NCBI RefSeq assembly: GCF_001913155.1
Contig: NZ_CP018760.1
Coordinates: forward strand, 1,860,001-1,924,000
Source: Maribacter hydrothermalis
GTDB lineage: Bacteria; Bacteroidota; Bacteroidia; Flavobacteriales; Flavobacteriaceae
DNA: 64,000 bases
Reading direction: 5' to 3'
In this document: in pieces, positions 25,643-34,465 of the stretch
Layout of the letters: the number at the start of each line of letters is the position of its first letter
Numbering within the stretch: the stretch's first letter is position 1
Translations under genes and position numbers: made by a program
The notes under the pieces: model-generated
What the model saw: the letters and a program-made list of their open reading frames with translations, nothing else
The model's database searches: none
Told to the model about the DNA's origin: nothing

Positions 25643-26637
25643 AAAGTAGAAAACTCGTGGTCTCCAAACTTTTGCATCACCTCATCAAAAGCTGCAAAAA
25701 CTGAAGCCGAATCATCACTAGTCACCATTTTCATGCGATACTCCTTAAAATTAGGAATGCCCTTAAAATAGTTGGTGTAATGTCTGCGGGTTTCAAAAAC
25801 ACCTAATATTTCCCCTTTCCAATCTATAGACATTTGTAAATGACGGCGAGCGGCATCTACACGTTCTTCCATAGTTGGTGGAGCTAAATGTGTTCCTGTT
25901 TCAAAAAAATGTTTTATTTCCCTAAATATCCAAGGGTAACCTATACTTGCACGACCAATCATGGCGCCGTCTAGCCCGTATTCATCACGCATTTTTAAAG
26001 CTGCTTCTGGCGTATCAACATCACCGTTGCCAAATACAGGTATATGCATTCTGGGGTTGTTCTTCACCTCTCTAATTGGGTTCCAATCTGCACTTCCCTT
26101 ATACATTTGTGCACGGGTTCTACCATGAATTGAAATTGCTGCACAACCTACATCTTGTAACCGCTCTGCAACCTCAACAATTTTTATTGAATCATCATCC
26201 CAACCCAATCTTGTTTTTACTGTAATTGGTAGGTTGCTATGTTCTACCATAGCCTTGGTCAATGAGACCATTAAATCAATATCTTTTAATATTCCAGCTC
26301 CTGCCCCTCTAGAAACTACTTTCTTTACAGGACAGCCAAAATTAATATCTATGATATCTGGTTTAGATTTCTCTACAATCTCTACGGATTGTAGCATACT
26401 CTCCAAATTAGCTCCAAATATTTGTATACCTACCGGACGTTCCTTTTCGTATATATCTAACTTCATGACACTCTTTGCAGCATCACGTATTAATCCTTCC
26501 GACGAAATAAATTCTGTATACACGACATCAGCTCCTTGCTCTTTACAAAGGGCACGAAATGGCGGGTCGCTCACATCTTCCATTGGTGCTAAAAGCAGCG
26601 GGAAATCAGGCAGTTGTATGTCTCCTATTTTGGGCAC
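25639..26637 (-). CDS. dusB: tRNA-dihydrouridine synthase B
   Basis: A 332-residue FMN-dependent TIM-barrel enzyme. It shows LLLAPMEDVSDPPFR, the catalytic Cys102 in INFGCPVKKV, VKTRLGWDD, AISIHGRTRAQMYKGSADW, VFGNGDVDTPEAAL and DGAMIGRASIGYPW, in the usual order; the C-terminal helical domain recognises tRNA. It reduces specific uridines in the tRNA D loop with NADPH. The gene is convergent with the permease (4-base overlap) and divergent from the Lgt-like/radical SAM operon. Confidence 0.95.
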   Translation of the reverse strand: MPKIGDIQLPDFPLLLAPMEDVSDPPFRALCKEQGADVVYTEFISSEGLIRDAAKSVMKLDIYEKERPVGIQIFGANLESMLQSVEIVEKSKPDIIDINFGCPVKKVVSRGAGAGILKDIDLMVSLTKAMVEHSNLPITVKTRLGWDDDSIKIVEVAERLQDVGCAAISIHGRTRAQMYKGSADWNPIREVKNNPRMHIPVFGNGDVDTPEAALKMRDEYGLDGAMIGRASIGYPWIFREIKHFFETGTHLAPPTMEERVDAARRHLQMSIDWKGEILGVFETRRHYTNYFKGIPNFKEYRMKMVTSDDSASVFAAFDEVMQKFGDHEFSTF

Positions 26638-26660
26638 TGGCGTATTTTAATTTTGGGTTG

Positions 26661-26668
26661 CAAAGTTA
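26661..26668 (-). promoter_or_regulatory. Candidate -7 box of dusB
   Basis: On the minus strand TAACTTTG matches TAnnTTTG, 23 bases before the dusB start codon. A TTG (26682-26684, minus) lies 13 bases upstream, a little closer than the usual -33 spacing. Confidence 0.4.
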
Positions 26669-26840
26669 TATAAAAATACGACAAGGGCATTATGTTGATT
26701 ATTGGATAAAACTTAAGGTTTTAAATAGTATTCTTAACTATTGAAAAGCTTATTTATAGAAAGAATGTAAATTAGTGTCCGATTTGGTCTTTGAGTACGA
26801 TCAGACTGTATTTTTATCACCTAGAGAACTAATTTATAAC

Positions 26841-27035
26841 ATGTCTGACATTTCTATTTTTAACGACACCTTTGAATTGTGGTTAACACTTTTGGGACCC
26901 TTAGCTTTGTTCCTGTTATTAGGCTGGTTTTTTAGGTCTGCCGGAAAAAGGAGAACTGCGAAAATATTCTTTTACTTTGCTTTATTCTATGTGACTCTTC
27001 TTATAATTCTGTCGCTTATTCTAATTTCAGGATAA
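26841..27035 (+). CDS. Small two-helix membrane protein, first gene of the Lgt-like/radical SAM operon
   Basis: A 64-residue protein from the ATG at 26841; a GTG at 26775 would add 22 residues with no clear benefit. It has two transmembrane helices (about 16-30 and 41-62) joined by a basic loop (RSAGKRRTAK). The pattern GPxxLFxxxG - S - basic loop - AK - F recurs in the small protein that closes this operon (29162-29359), suggesting the two are related. Its stop codon overlaps the next start (TAATG). No family recognised; a subunit or membrane adaptor for the neighbouring enzymes is inferred. Confidence 0.6.
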   Translation: MSDISIFNDTFELWLTLLGPLALFLLLGWFFRSAGKRRTAKIFFYFALFYVTLLIILSLILISG

Positions 27036-27799
27036 TGATGACCATACCTTTTGAGCCTATTGTATTCGATATAAAACTTAACATACATCTCATATTAGAA
27101 TATCTGGCGTTCTTTGTCGGATTCAGATACTATGTTTTTCTACGTAAAAGAAGTACAGATGTCATTTCATCTAACAACCGGCTCTCCATAATAATAGGTG
27201 CTGTTTTTGGGGCTTTGTTTCTCTCTAGGGTAATTGCTTTTTTTGAAAATCCCGTAGCTCACTTACAAGAAGATTGGCTTTATAATTTGAACAATAAAAC
27301 CATAATAGGCGGACTATTTGGTGGTCTACTTGGTGTGGAGCTTGCCAAGAAGATTATTGGGGAGAAACATTCTTCTGGAGACTTATTTACATTACCCATT
27401 ATACTAGGCATTATCATTGGAAGAATTGGATGTTTTTTGTCGGGCATAAAAGAGTTTACCTATGGAAAAGAAACTTCTTTTTTTACGGGTATGGATTTGG
27501 GTGACGGAATTACTAGGCACCCCATTGCGTTGTATGAAGTGGTATTCTTGATTATTCTTTTTATTATCATCCGAAGTTTACAAAAATCGAATAGGACTTT
27601 TAAAAACGGAGATCTTTTTAAGCTCTTTATGGTAGCTTATTTTACCCTTCGTTTCTGTATCGAGTTTATAAAACCCAACAGTTTTTATACCCTTTGTCTA
27701 AGCAGCATTCAACTATTATGTTTAATTTGTTTGGTTTACTACCATAAATTCATCCTACGGGGAATTACATATGTCCGAAAAAAATTACACCTATTATGA
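27035..27799 (+). CDS. Divergent Lgt-like (prolipoprotein diacylglyceryl transferase family) membrane protein
   Basis: A 254-residue polytopic protein with about seven helices. The Lgt pattern is present: IIGGLFGG (91-98) at the place of the HGG motif, GRIGCFLSG (129-137) with R130, RHPIALYE (161-168), and RFCIEF (206-211) matching the essential Arg region of Lgt. Notably the His of the HGG motif appears replaced by Ile91, so normal diacylglyceryl transfer to lipoprotein cysteines is doubtful. The start overlaps the previous stop by one base (an ATG at 27038 is an alternative), and its last 29 bases overlap the radical SAM gene. A lipid-binding or altered transferase role beside a Tes-like enzyme is inferred. 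Confidence 0.7.
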   Translation: MMTIPFEPIVFDIKLNIHLILEYLAFFVGFRYYVFLRKRSTDVISSNNRLSIIIGAVFGALFLSRVIAFFENPVAHLQEDWLYNLNNKTIIGGLFGGLLGVELAKKIIGEKHSSGDLFTLPIILGIIIGRIGCFLSGIKEFTYGKETSFFTGMDLGDGITRHPIALYEVVFLIILFIIIRSLQKSNRTFKNGDLFKLFMVAYFTLRFCIEFIKPNSFYTLCLSSIQLLCLICLVYYHKFILRGITYVRKKLHLL

Positions 27800-29165
27800 T
27801 TTTACGTTAAGCCTTTGCCCGGAATGTTTACGACGGGTAGATGCTAAAATCGTTTTTGAAAACGAAAAGGTATACATGCTTAAAAATTGTAAAGAGCACG
27901 GTAGATCTAAAGTGCTTATCGCTGATGATATTGCATATTATAAGAATATAAGAAACTATAATAAGGCGTCTGAATACCCCAAAACATTCAATACAAAAAC
28001 GCATTATGGTTGCCCTTATGATTGCGGATTGTGCCCTGATCATGAACAGCATTCTTGCCTTACGGTTATTGAACTAACCGATCGTTGTAATCTTACTTGC
28101 CCAACTTGTTATGCTGGTTCTTCACCAACTTATGGCAGACATAGATCCCTTGAGGAAATAAAGAAAATGCTCGATGTTATTGTGAAAAATGAAGGTGAGC
28201 CAGATGTGGTGCAGCTTAGTGGTGGTGAACCTACCATACACCCTAATTTCTTTGAAATTCTAGATTACGCAAAATCACTCCCCATTCGGCATTTAATGTT
28301 GAATACCAACGGAATAAAAATTGCCAAGGATTTTGAATTTGCTAAGCGATTAGCCACCTATGCACCAGATTTTGAAGTGTATTTACAGTTCGATTCGTTA
28401 GACAATAAAGTGCTGCAAACCTTACGCGGAGCAGACCTAGCCGATGTTCGTTTAAAAGCTTTAGAACACCTTAACAAATTGAACCTTTCTACGACTCTTG
28501 TAGTCGTGCTACAAAAAGGGTTGAATGACCACGAAATGGGAAGTACTATAGATTTTGCACTCAAGCAAAAATGTGTACGCGGCGTTACTTTTCAACCTAC
28601 GCAAATAGCAGGTCGTTTAGATAATTTTGAAGTGGATGAAAACCGTATCACCTTAACAGAAGTACGAAGAAAAATACTAGAGCAGTCCCCTATTTTTGAG
28701 TCGGACGATTTAATACCTGTGCCCTGTAACCCCGATGCCTTGGTAATGGCTTATGCTTTAAAATTGGGCGATGAAGTAAATCCACTTACACGATTCATTA
28801 ACCCTGATGATTTACTAAACGAAGGAAAAAACACCATTATTTACGAGCAAGACGAGCAGTTACATGGTAAAATGATTGAACTTTTTAGCACGGGAAATTC
28901 CGTTGAAAAAGCATCTGAAAATTTAAAGAGTATTATGTGCTGCCTGCCAGAAATTGATGCGCCAGAGCTTGGATATGATAATTTGTTTCGTATCATTATT
29001 ATGCAATTTATAGATGCCCATAATTTTGATGTACGTGCTATTAAAAAATCGTGCGTGCACATTGTAAATAAGGATTATAAAATCATCCCGTTTGAAACTA
29101 TGAACCTGTTTTACAGAGATGATAAAATTGAACGACTTAAAGAACTACAAAACGAAATATTATGA
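27771..29165 (+). CDS. Tes/MJ0619-like radical SAM protein with auxiliary Cys motifs
   Basis: A 464-residue radical SAM enzyme. Before the core it has a rubredoxin-like N-terminal set, C16-x2-C19 and C40, then C81-x3-C85-x2-C88 and C96, suitable for an auxiliary Fe-S cluster. The radical SAM motif is C106-x3-C110-x2-C113, followed by QLSGGEPTIHP and a partial TIM barrel. This order matches COG1964 (MJ0619 and the archaeal tetraether lipid synthase Tes), which couples lipid tails through carbon-carbon bonds. Further Cys occur near the C terminus (IMCCLP). It overlaps the Lgt-like gene by 29 bases and the following small gene by 4 (ATGA). A role on lipids is inferred; another radical modification is possible. 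Confidence 0.75.
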   Translation: MSEKNYTYYDFTLSLCPECLRRVDAKIVFENEKVYMLKNCKEHGRSKVLIADDIAYYKNIRNYNKASEYPKTFNTKTHYGCPYDCGLCPDHEQHSCLTVIELTDRCNLTCPTCYAGSSPTYGRHRSLEEIKKMLDVIVKNEGEPDVVQLSGGEPTIHPNFFEILDYAKSLPIRHLMLNTNGIKIAKDFEFAKRLATYAPDFEVYLQFDSLDNKVLQTLRGADLADVRLKALEHLNKLNLSTTLVVVLQKGLNDHEMGSTIDFALKQKCVRGVTFQPTQIAGRLDNFEVDENRITLTEVRRKILEQSPIFESDDLIPVPCNPDALVMAYALKLGDEVNPLTRFINPDDLLNEGKNTIIYEQDEQLHGKMIELFSTGNSVEKASENLKSIMCCLPEIDAPELGYDNLFRIIIMQFIDAHNFDVRAIKKSCVHIVNKDYKIIPFETMNLFYRDDKIERLKELQNEIL

Positions 29166-29359
29166 TGTTAGAAGTTGGAAATCTAGACGGCCTTTTTGCT
29201 TTAATTCTTCTTATAATGTTTGGTCCTGCCCTTTTATTTATAATTATCGGAGCCATTTTGTTATCCAAACAAAAGAAAAAGGCCGGTAAAGTTTTTATGA
29301 TATTGGCAGGTGTTTATTGCCTAATAAGCCTTGGTATATGCGGTACAATGATGGCATAA
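29162..29359 (+). CDS. Small two-helix membrane protein closing the operon
   Basis: A 65-residue protein with two transmembrane helices (about 12-33 and 42-62) and a basic connecting loop (SKQKKKAGK). Its GPALLFIIIG - S - basic loop - GK - F layout resembles the first small protein of the operon (26841-27035). The start codon overlaps the stop of the radical SAM gene (ATGA), which indicates coupled translation; the ATG at 29165 is an alternative start. No family recognised. Confidence 0.6.
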   Translation: MMLEVGNLDGLFALILLIMFGPALLFIIIGAILLSKQKKKAGKVFMILAGVYCLISLGICGTMMA

Positions 29360-29365
29360 TAGCTA

Positions 29366-31765
29366 TTATAAACGCTTACCTTCATCCGTGCTCTTTCTCT
29401 TAGAATTATCGCGAATTTTTGTATTACCAAACTTGTACCTGAAACCAAAGACCAATAATCTGTTTTCTGATCTTGTATTTACAATAGTGCTCTGTTCAAG
29501 ATAATCTCTTGTTGAGATTGTATTTCCCGTATTAAAAATATCCTCAACACCTAGAGAAATGCTTGCATCCTTATTCCAAAATGTTTTTCTAAGAGATACT
29601 CCCAATTTACTATTAGAATCAAAAGTGGCGTTACCATAAATATATGGCGAAAAATAAATAAAGGTAATATCTGCATACAACGATTTATCCTTTAACAAGG
29701 TAAAGTAATTATTGGCGCGTATCAACGTGGTCCAAATAGAGTTCTCTTGTATTGTATTTGTACTTAAATCCGTAAAACTATCCTTATCGCGATAGTGGCT
29801 AACAAGAAAATATAAGTACCAATAATCTGTTAATTCTTTTGATACACTAACATCAACACCATAAAAATAATTAGTCTCTAAATTTATAACTTGTGTACTA
29901 AGTATGTTAGTGGCATTATCTTGCGTTATTTGTTGTACCTGCTCATTAGATTTTTTAGTGGCGAATAACACCACTTTATAATCGCGGTCGTATACATAAT
30001 CAAATTGGATATCATCGCTATAAGCAGGTTTTAAATTAGGATTACCTTCATATATAGAATTTGCAGATAGGTAAAATTGAAAAGGATTAATAGTACTGTA
30101 CCTGGGTCTGGTAATCCGTCTAAAATACTTAAGGTAATACGCATTTTTATTTGACGTATATGATAAAGCCATATTAGGGAAAAAATCTAAATAAGAGTTT
30201 GTGTTTAATGCGGTAGATATGTTTAAATCTCCTTTTGTATCGGTATACTCCGAACGCAAACCTAAATTTAATTTCCAATCTTCCCAGTTACTGTTCAATG
30301 TTAAATAACCTGCATAAATTTGTTCATCATACTTAAATAAACCCGAATCCGTTGGGTTAAATCCGTCTACCGAATCATTAAAACCAGACTGCGTTATACT
30401 TGCCTGGGAATTAATAGTTGCTACTCTTAAACCTGTTTCCATTATAGATTGTTTTGATAATGGCAGTGTAAGATCTGTTTGTGCACTAAAAAGATTTATA
30501 ATTTGATCAGACCAAACTCTTAATGTATTTTCTGAGGTATTGTCGGTAAAACCTTGTACAATGTTATTATTCAATACTTGTTTCCGCTTAGAATCGTAAT
30601 AGGTATAATGTACATTAGTAGATAACTCCGCACCTTTATCATTTAACTTATGTACCCAATCTAAATAGTTAGATGAGTTGTAATTATCGTTTTTTAGTTC
30701 GTTGTGGCCATTTAACTGTGCGGTTAAATCTCCATTAATCGTATTAATATCCGTACTTGCAAAATTATTTCCTGTTCCGTTTGGTAATAAGCTAGAAGTA
30801 GAGGAAAGACTTATTGTATTCTTGTCGTTCAATTGTAAATCTAAAAAAAGATTAATGTTGTGACTTTTTTCTTTATTGATCAATTTTTGTTCTGAAGTCC
30901 AAACTTCACTTTTTTGTCCATTTTCAAAAAAAGAGGTAATGTCTGTAAATCTACTCCAATTTCTATTATGGCTAAAACTATAGTTGGCAGAGAAGTCTAT
31001 TTTTTTTCCCTTGAAAAAATGGTCAGTACCTATGGTATGTTTGGGTAATACCCCTTGCGTATATCTATTAAAGACAGCTCCATTATAACCTGCAACCAAG
31101 TTTTTTTTCATTTTAATATCAATAAGTAATCCTCCTTCAGCACTATATTTTGCTGGAGGGCTTGTAATTACTTCAATAGATTGTACATTGCTTGCAGAAC
31201 TACCGGTAAGGAGGTTTATGATATCTTCTTCGGGTAAATTAACTAGCTTACCATTGATCATGACATTTACATTTGGACTGCCATTTATGTATAAACGGTT
31301 ATTCATTACCATTACTCCTGGGGTGCGTTTTAGAACATCCCAAATATCACTATCTGATAATGACGTATTCTCGATATTAAAAATGTGACGGTCTGCCAAC
31401 TGTTTTAGCACTGGTTTTTTTTGAGTAACCACGACTTCATCTAGCTCCTGAGCATTTTGAATAATAAGTGGATTAATTTCAATATCTGTAGACAATTGAA
31501 TTATTTCACTTTCTACCGTATTGCCTATATAACTAGCTACTATTTTATATTTTTCTTTTTTAAATACGACAAATTCATAAATACCTTCTTCATCGGTAGT
31601 TGTACCCTTAATAAAATCTCCCCCCCCAGACAGTAGCAATACATTTACCAAAGCTATTGGCTTTTGGTCATTATCTATGACTAAACCTTTTATCTTATAT
31701 TCTTGTGAATAAGTAATTGAAATAAATAAGCAAATAAAAAATGCAGTAATAAAATTCCTATTCAT
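29366..31765 (-). CDS. TonB-dependent receptor-like outer-membrane protein (OMP_b-brl_3 type)
   Basis: A 799-residue protein: signal peptide (1-20), a carboxypeptidase-regulatory-like domain (about 23-110, IKGLVIDNDQKPIALVNV), a plug domain (about 115-215, including LKRTPGVMVMNNRLYING and EVITSPPAKYSAEGG) and a long beta-barrel (about 225-790). It lacks an obvious SusC signature and no SusD gene follows, so it is not a typical polysaccharide-utilisation transporter. It is tandem with a paralogue (31860-34265), 94 bases apart. Substrate unknown. It converges on the radical SAM operon, 6 bases away. Confidence 0.9.
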   Translation of the reverse strand: MNRNFITAFFICLFISITYSQEYKIKGLVIDNDQKPIALVNVLLLSGGGDFIKGTTTDEEGIYEFVVFKKEKYKIVASYIGNTVESEIIQLSTDIEINPLIIQNAQELDEVVVTQKKPVLKQLADRHIFNIENTSLSDSDIWDVLKRTPGVMVMNNRLYINGSPNVNVMINGKLVNLPEEDIINLLTGSSASNVQSIEVITSPPAKYSAEGGLLIDIKMKKNLVAGYNGAVFNRYTQGVLPKHTIGTDHFFKGKKIDFSANYSFSHNRNWSRFTDITSFFENGQKSEVWTSEQKLINKEKSHNINLFLDLQLNDKNTISLSSTSSLLPNGTGNNFASTDINTINGDLTAQLNGHNELKNDNYNSSNYLDWVHKLNDKGAELSTNVHYTYYDSKRKQVLNNNIVQGFTDNTSENTLRVWSDQIINLFSAQTDLTLPLSKQSIMETGLRVATINSQASITQSGFNDSVDGFNPTDSGLFKYDEQIYAGYLTLNSNWEDWKLNLGLRSEYTDTKGDLNISTALNTNSYLDFFPNMALSYTSNKNAYYLKYFRRITRPRYSTINPFQFYLSANSIYEGNPNLKPAYSDDIQFDYVYDRDYKVVLFATKKSNEQVQQITQDNATNILSTQVINLETNYFYGVDVSVSKELTDYWYLYFLVSHYRDKDSFTDLSTNTIQENSIWTTLIRANNYFTLLKDKSLYADITFIYFSPYIYGNATFDSNSKLGVSLRKTFWNKDASISLGVEDIFNTGNTISTRDYLEQSTIVNTRSENRLLVFGFRYKFGNTKIRDNSKRKSTDEGKRL

Positions 31766-31859
31766 GTAGTTAGTCTGTTGTAGGAATTAAATGTAGGAAA
31801 GTAAATCCGAATTGCCTTACGTAAATGTTAATATTTTAACAAGAAACATTAATTTTGAA

Positions 31860-34265
31860 TTAATTTTCTAGTCGTTCTCGTTCTGTTTTTTCAATGCTGC
31901 GGTCGTTGTCTTCAAGTCTGAAATTTCCAAAATTATATGTGAATCCAAATTTAACGTATTGCGTTTCGGGTACAGTTAAATAGCTATTGTTTTGATTCAA
32001 GTACCTTGAGGAAATATAAGCATTGTATTTACCCAAAAGGTCATTAGCGCTTATACTAAATACCGCTCTGTTCTTTAAAAATGATTTTCTAAGGCCTAAC
32101 GTTAAATTAATTGATTCCTCTTGTAGATATGAACCTTGTAAGAATCCAGATAAATAGGTGAAGCCCAATTCACCCTTAAAAGTACCATCTTTAGAAATCG
32201 TTAAATAGTTTGTCAAATCTATATATGCTCCATTATACTCATTCTTAAAAGAATAAGGAGTGCTCTGTAATGCTATAAATGTTTCGTCTTCATGAAACAA
32301 AGAAATGTAACTATAGAGGTACCAATTATTGCTAATTGATTTACCATAGGTGAAATCTAAACCAAATGATGTGCTTTCAAGAACATTTTGAGTAATATCT
32401 CTTAAAACTAAATTTTCGTTGTCCTGAAAAGTTAATGTTGAGATATATTGACCATTATCCCTATAATAAAAATCGAAAAAGTATTCTTGATTAAGTGTGT
32501 AGTTAAAATTAAAGTTATGGCTAAAACTTGGCAAAAGATTAGGATTCCCCTCTACAAAAGTTCGTTCATTAATATATGTTCTAAACGGATTTAAATCTTC
32601 GTACCTAGGGCGTTGTAATTTTCTAGAATAGTCAAAAGAAAGACTATTATTCTCATTAATATTATGAAGTATGTATAACGAAGGAAACAACTCCAAATAC
32701 TTAAGGTTATTAATATTGGTTACGTTTTGCGAAATACCTGTACTCTCTGTCTGCTCTGCTCTTAACCCCGATTTTAAAGTCCACTTTTTCCAGTCTTTTG
32801 AAAAACTAAAATAGGCAGCATAAACACGTTCATCATAATTATAATCATCGGACAAGTTTGGAATAAATTCAGAACCATTATTACGTAAAAAATAGTCTAG
32901 CTTACTTTCAGAATTTATAAAGGAACCTTTTACTCCCGTTTCTAAAAACACAGTTCCTACATAATCGTTATAATCTACTTGGGCTGTTTTAATTTCAATT
33001 TGTTGGTCCACATTTGTAGCAAAATTAAAATCGCGTATAAAAGATCCATCAGGCAAAAAATAATTAGAATTTACATTCTGTGTTCTCATAAGGTCAAAAT
33101 AAGTGTAATGGGCATTTACATTTAAATTACCTTGATTTTTAAATTTATGTTTAAAGGTTAGATCGCCAGAAATATTGTTCTTTTTTTCATTTAAAAAACT
33201 CCCTGTGGTAAATGTAGAATCTAAAACATTTAATCCATTTTTTATCGTGGTATTCTGAAAAAAATCTGATTCTTTTTTAGGTTGTAACTGGGCATTAGTA
33301 GTTAAACTAAGTGTATTCTTGTCATCAAATTCATAATCTATTACCAGGCCTACACTGTGCGTATTACTACGTATTATTTGGTCAAAATCTGTGTCCCAAA
33401 TAGAAAATATACCTGTTTCATTTAAATAATTGGTGTTATTTAAAGTATTAACGAATTCCTTTTTTGGAATAAAAGTATAGCTCGCATTCAAATTTAATTT
33501 ATCCGTTTTATAAAAATGAGAAGTGCCAAAATTGTATTTCGGAAATACACCTTGCGTATACCCGGCACTTATATTCCCTTTATAGCCCACAGATAAATTT
33601 TTACTGGTGACAATATTTAAAATGGAGCCGCCTTCTGCATCATAACTTGCTGGTGGATTATAAATAACCTCAACCGACTTTATATTTTCCCCCTGGTAAT
33701 TTTCTAAAAGATTCCGAACCTCTTCTGATGATAGTTGTACTTTACGATTATTTATATAAACCGTAGTTGCTTGGTTACGTACTTTTAACTCGTCATTCAT
33801 AACAATGACTCCTGGAGTTTGGCGTAAAATGTCCCAAGAATTATTTTGCGATATCACCGTGTTTTCAACATTAAAAACAATGCGATCTACCTTTTTTTCC
33901 ACAACTGGTCGGTTACTTATTACAGTTACTTCATTAAGTGCTTGCGCTTGTTGCTCTATAATTACAGCACCAATTTTAGTGTCCCTTAAAATCTCTAAGG
34001 CAAGATTATTGGACATTTGTCCTACATAGGATGCTTTTAAAAAGTATAGCCCTTCCGGTATATTAGAAATTGAGAAATTGCCGTTCTCGTCTGCTGAGGA
34101 TCCTTTAACCAATACAGAATCTGTTACGGTTAATAAAAAAACAGAAGCAAACGCTACCGGTTCTTGAAATTGGTCTTTTACCTCGCCTTTTAACTCGTAG
34201 GTTTGACCAAAAGCACCTTGTGTTATGCTAAAGGTTAACAACAGAAAAGCAAATAGTAGTCTCAA
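31860..34265 (-). CDS. TonB-dependent receptor-like outer-membrane protein, paralogue of the next gene
   Basis: An 801-residue protein of the same plan as its neighbour: signal peptide (1-20, GAFGQ), regulatory-like domain (about 22-112), plug (about 118-220, with LRQTPGVIVMNDELKV and EVIYNPPASYDAEGG) and barrel to the end. The plug and barrel motifs show that it and 29366-31765 arose by duplication, but they are clearly diverged. A TAnnTTTG box lies 20 bases before its start. Ligand unknown; the pairing suggests related but not identical substrates. Confidence 0.9.
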   Translation of the reverse strand: MRLLFAFLLLTFSITQGAFGQTYELKGEVKDQFQEPVAFASVFLLTVTDSVLVKGSSADENGNFSISNIPEGLYFLKASYVGQMSNNLALEILRDTKIGAVIIEQQAQALNEVTVISNRPVVEKKVDRIVFNVENTVISQNNSWDILRQTPGVIVMNDELKVRNQATTVYINNRKVQLSSEEVRNLLENYQGENIKSVEVIYNPPASYDAEGGSILNIVTSKNLSVGYKGNISAGYTQGVFPKYNFGTSHFYKTDKLNLNASYTFIPKKEFVNTLNNTNYLNETGIFSIWDTDFDQIIRSNTHSVGLVIDYEFDDKNTLSLTTNAQLQPKKESDFFQNTTIKNGLNVLDSTFTTGSFLNEKKNNISGDLTFKHKFKNQGNLNVNAHYTYFDLMRTQNVNSNYFLPDGSFIRDFNFATNVDQQIEIKTAQVDYNDYVGTVFLETGVKGSFINSESKLDYFLRNNGSEFIPNLSDDYNYDERVYAAYFSFSKDWKKWTLKSGLRAEQTESTGISQNVTNINNLKYLELFPSLYILHNINENNSLSFDYSRKLQRPRYEDLNPFRTYINERTFVEGNPNLLPSFSHNFNFNYTLNQEYFFDFYYRDNGQYISTLTFQDNENLVLRDITQNVLESTSFGLDFTYGKSISNNWYLYSYISLFHEDETFIALQSTPYSFKNEYNGAYIDLTNYLTISKDGTFKGELGFTYLSGFLQGSYLQEESINLTLGLRKSFLKNRAVFSISANDLLGKYNAYISSRYLNQNNSYLTVPETQYVKFGFTYNFGNFRLEDNDRSIEKTERERLEN

Positions 34266-34284
34266 TAGTAGCTTGGGTTGAATT

Positions 34285-34292
34285 CAAATCTA
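34285..34292 (-). promoter_or_regulatory. Candidate -7 box of the receptor gene at 31860-34265
   Basis: The minus strand reads TAGATTTG, matching TAnnTTTG, and ends 19 bases before the ATG at 34265. No good TTG -33 element is visible. Confidence 0.35.
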
Positions 34293-34393
34293 ATTAAAAA
34301 TTAGTTGTAATCCTTTACATTTTTTGTAATCTAAAGAAAAGATGACAACAATAAATTGGCGATTACACTAAGGCTTAGCGCTATAAATTAGAT

Positions 34394-34401
34394 TATATTT
34401 G
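34394..34401 (+). promoter_or_regulatory. Candidate -7 box of lepA
   Basis: TATATTTG matches TAnnTTTG and lies 64 bases before the lepA ATG. The -33 region is not convincing. Confidence 0.4.
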
Positions 34402-34465
34402 CAATTGCTTTTTAACGCCGAGCACTGTTTTTGGTTTAAAACTGCTACATTATACTGTTATTGTT

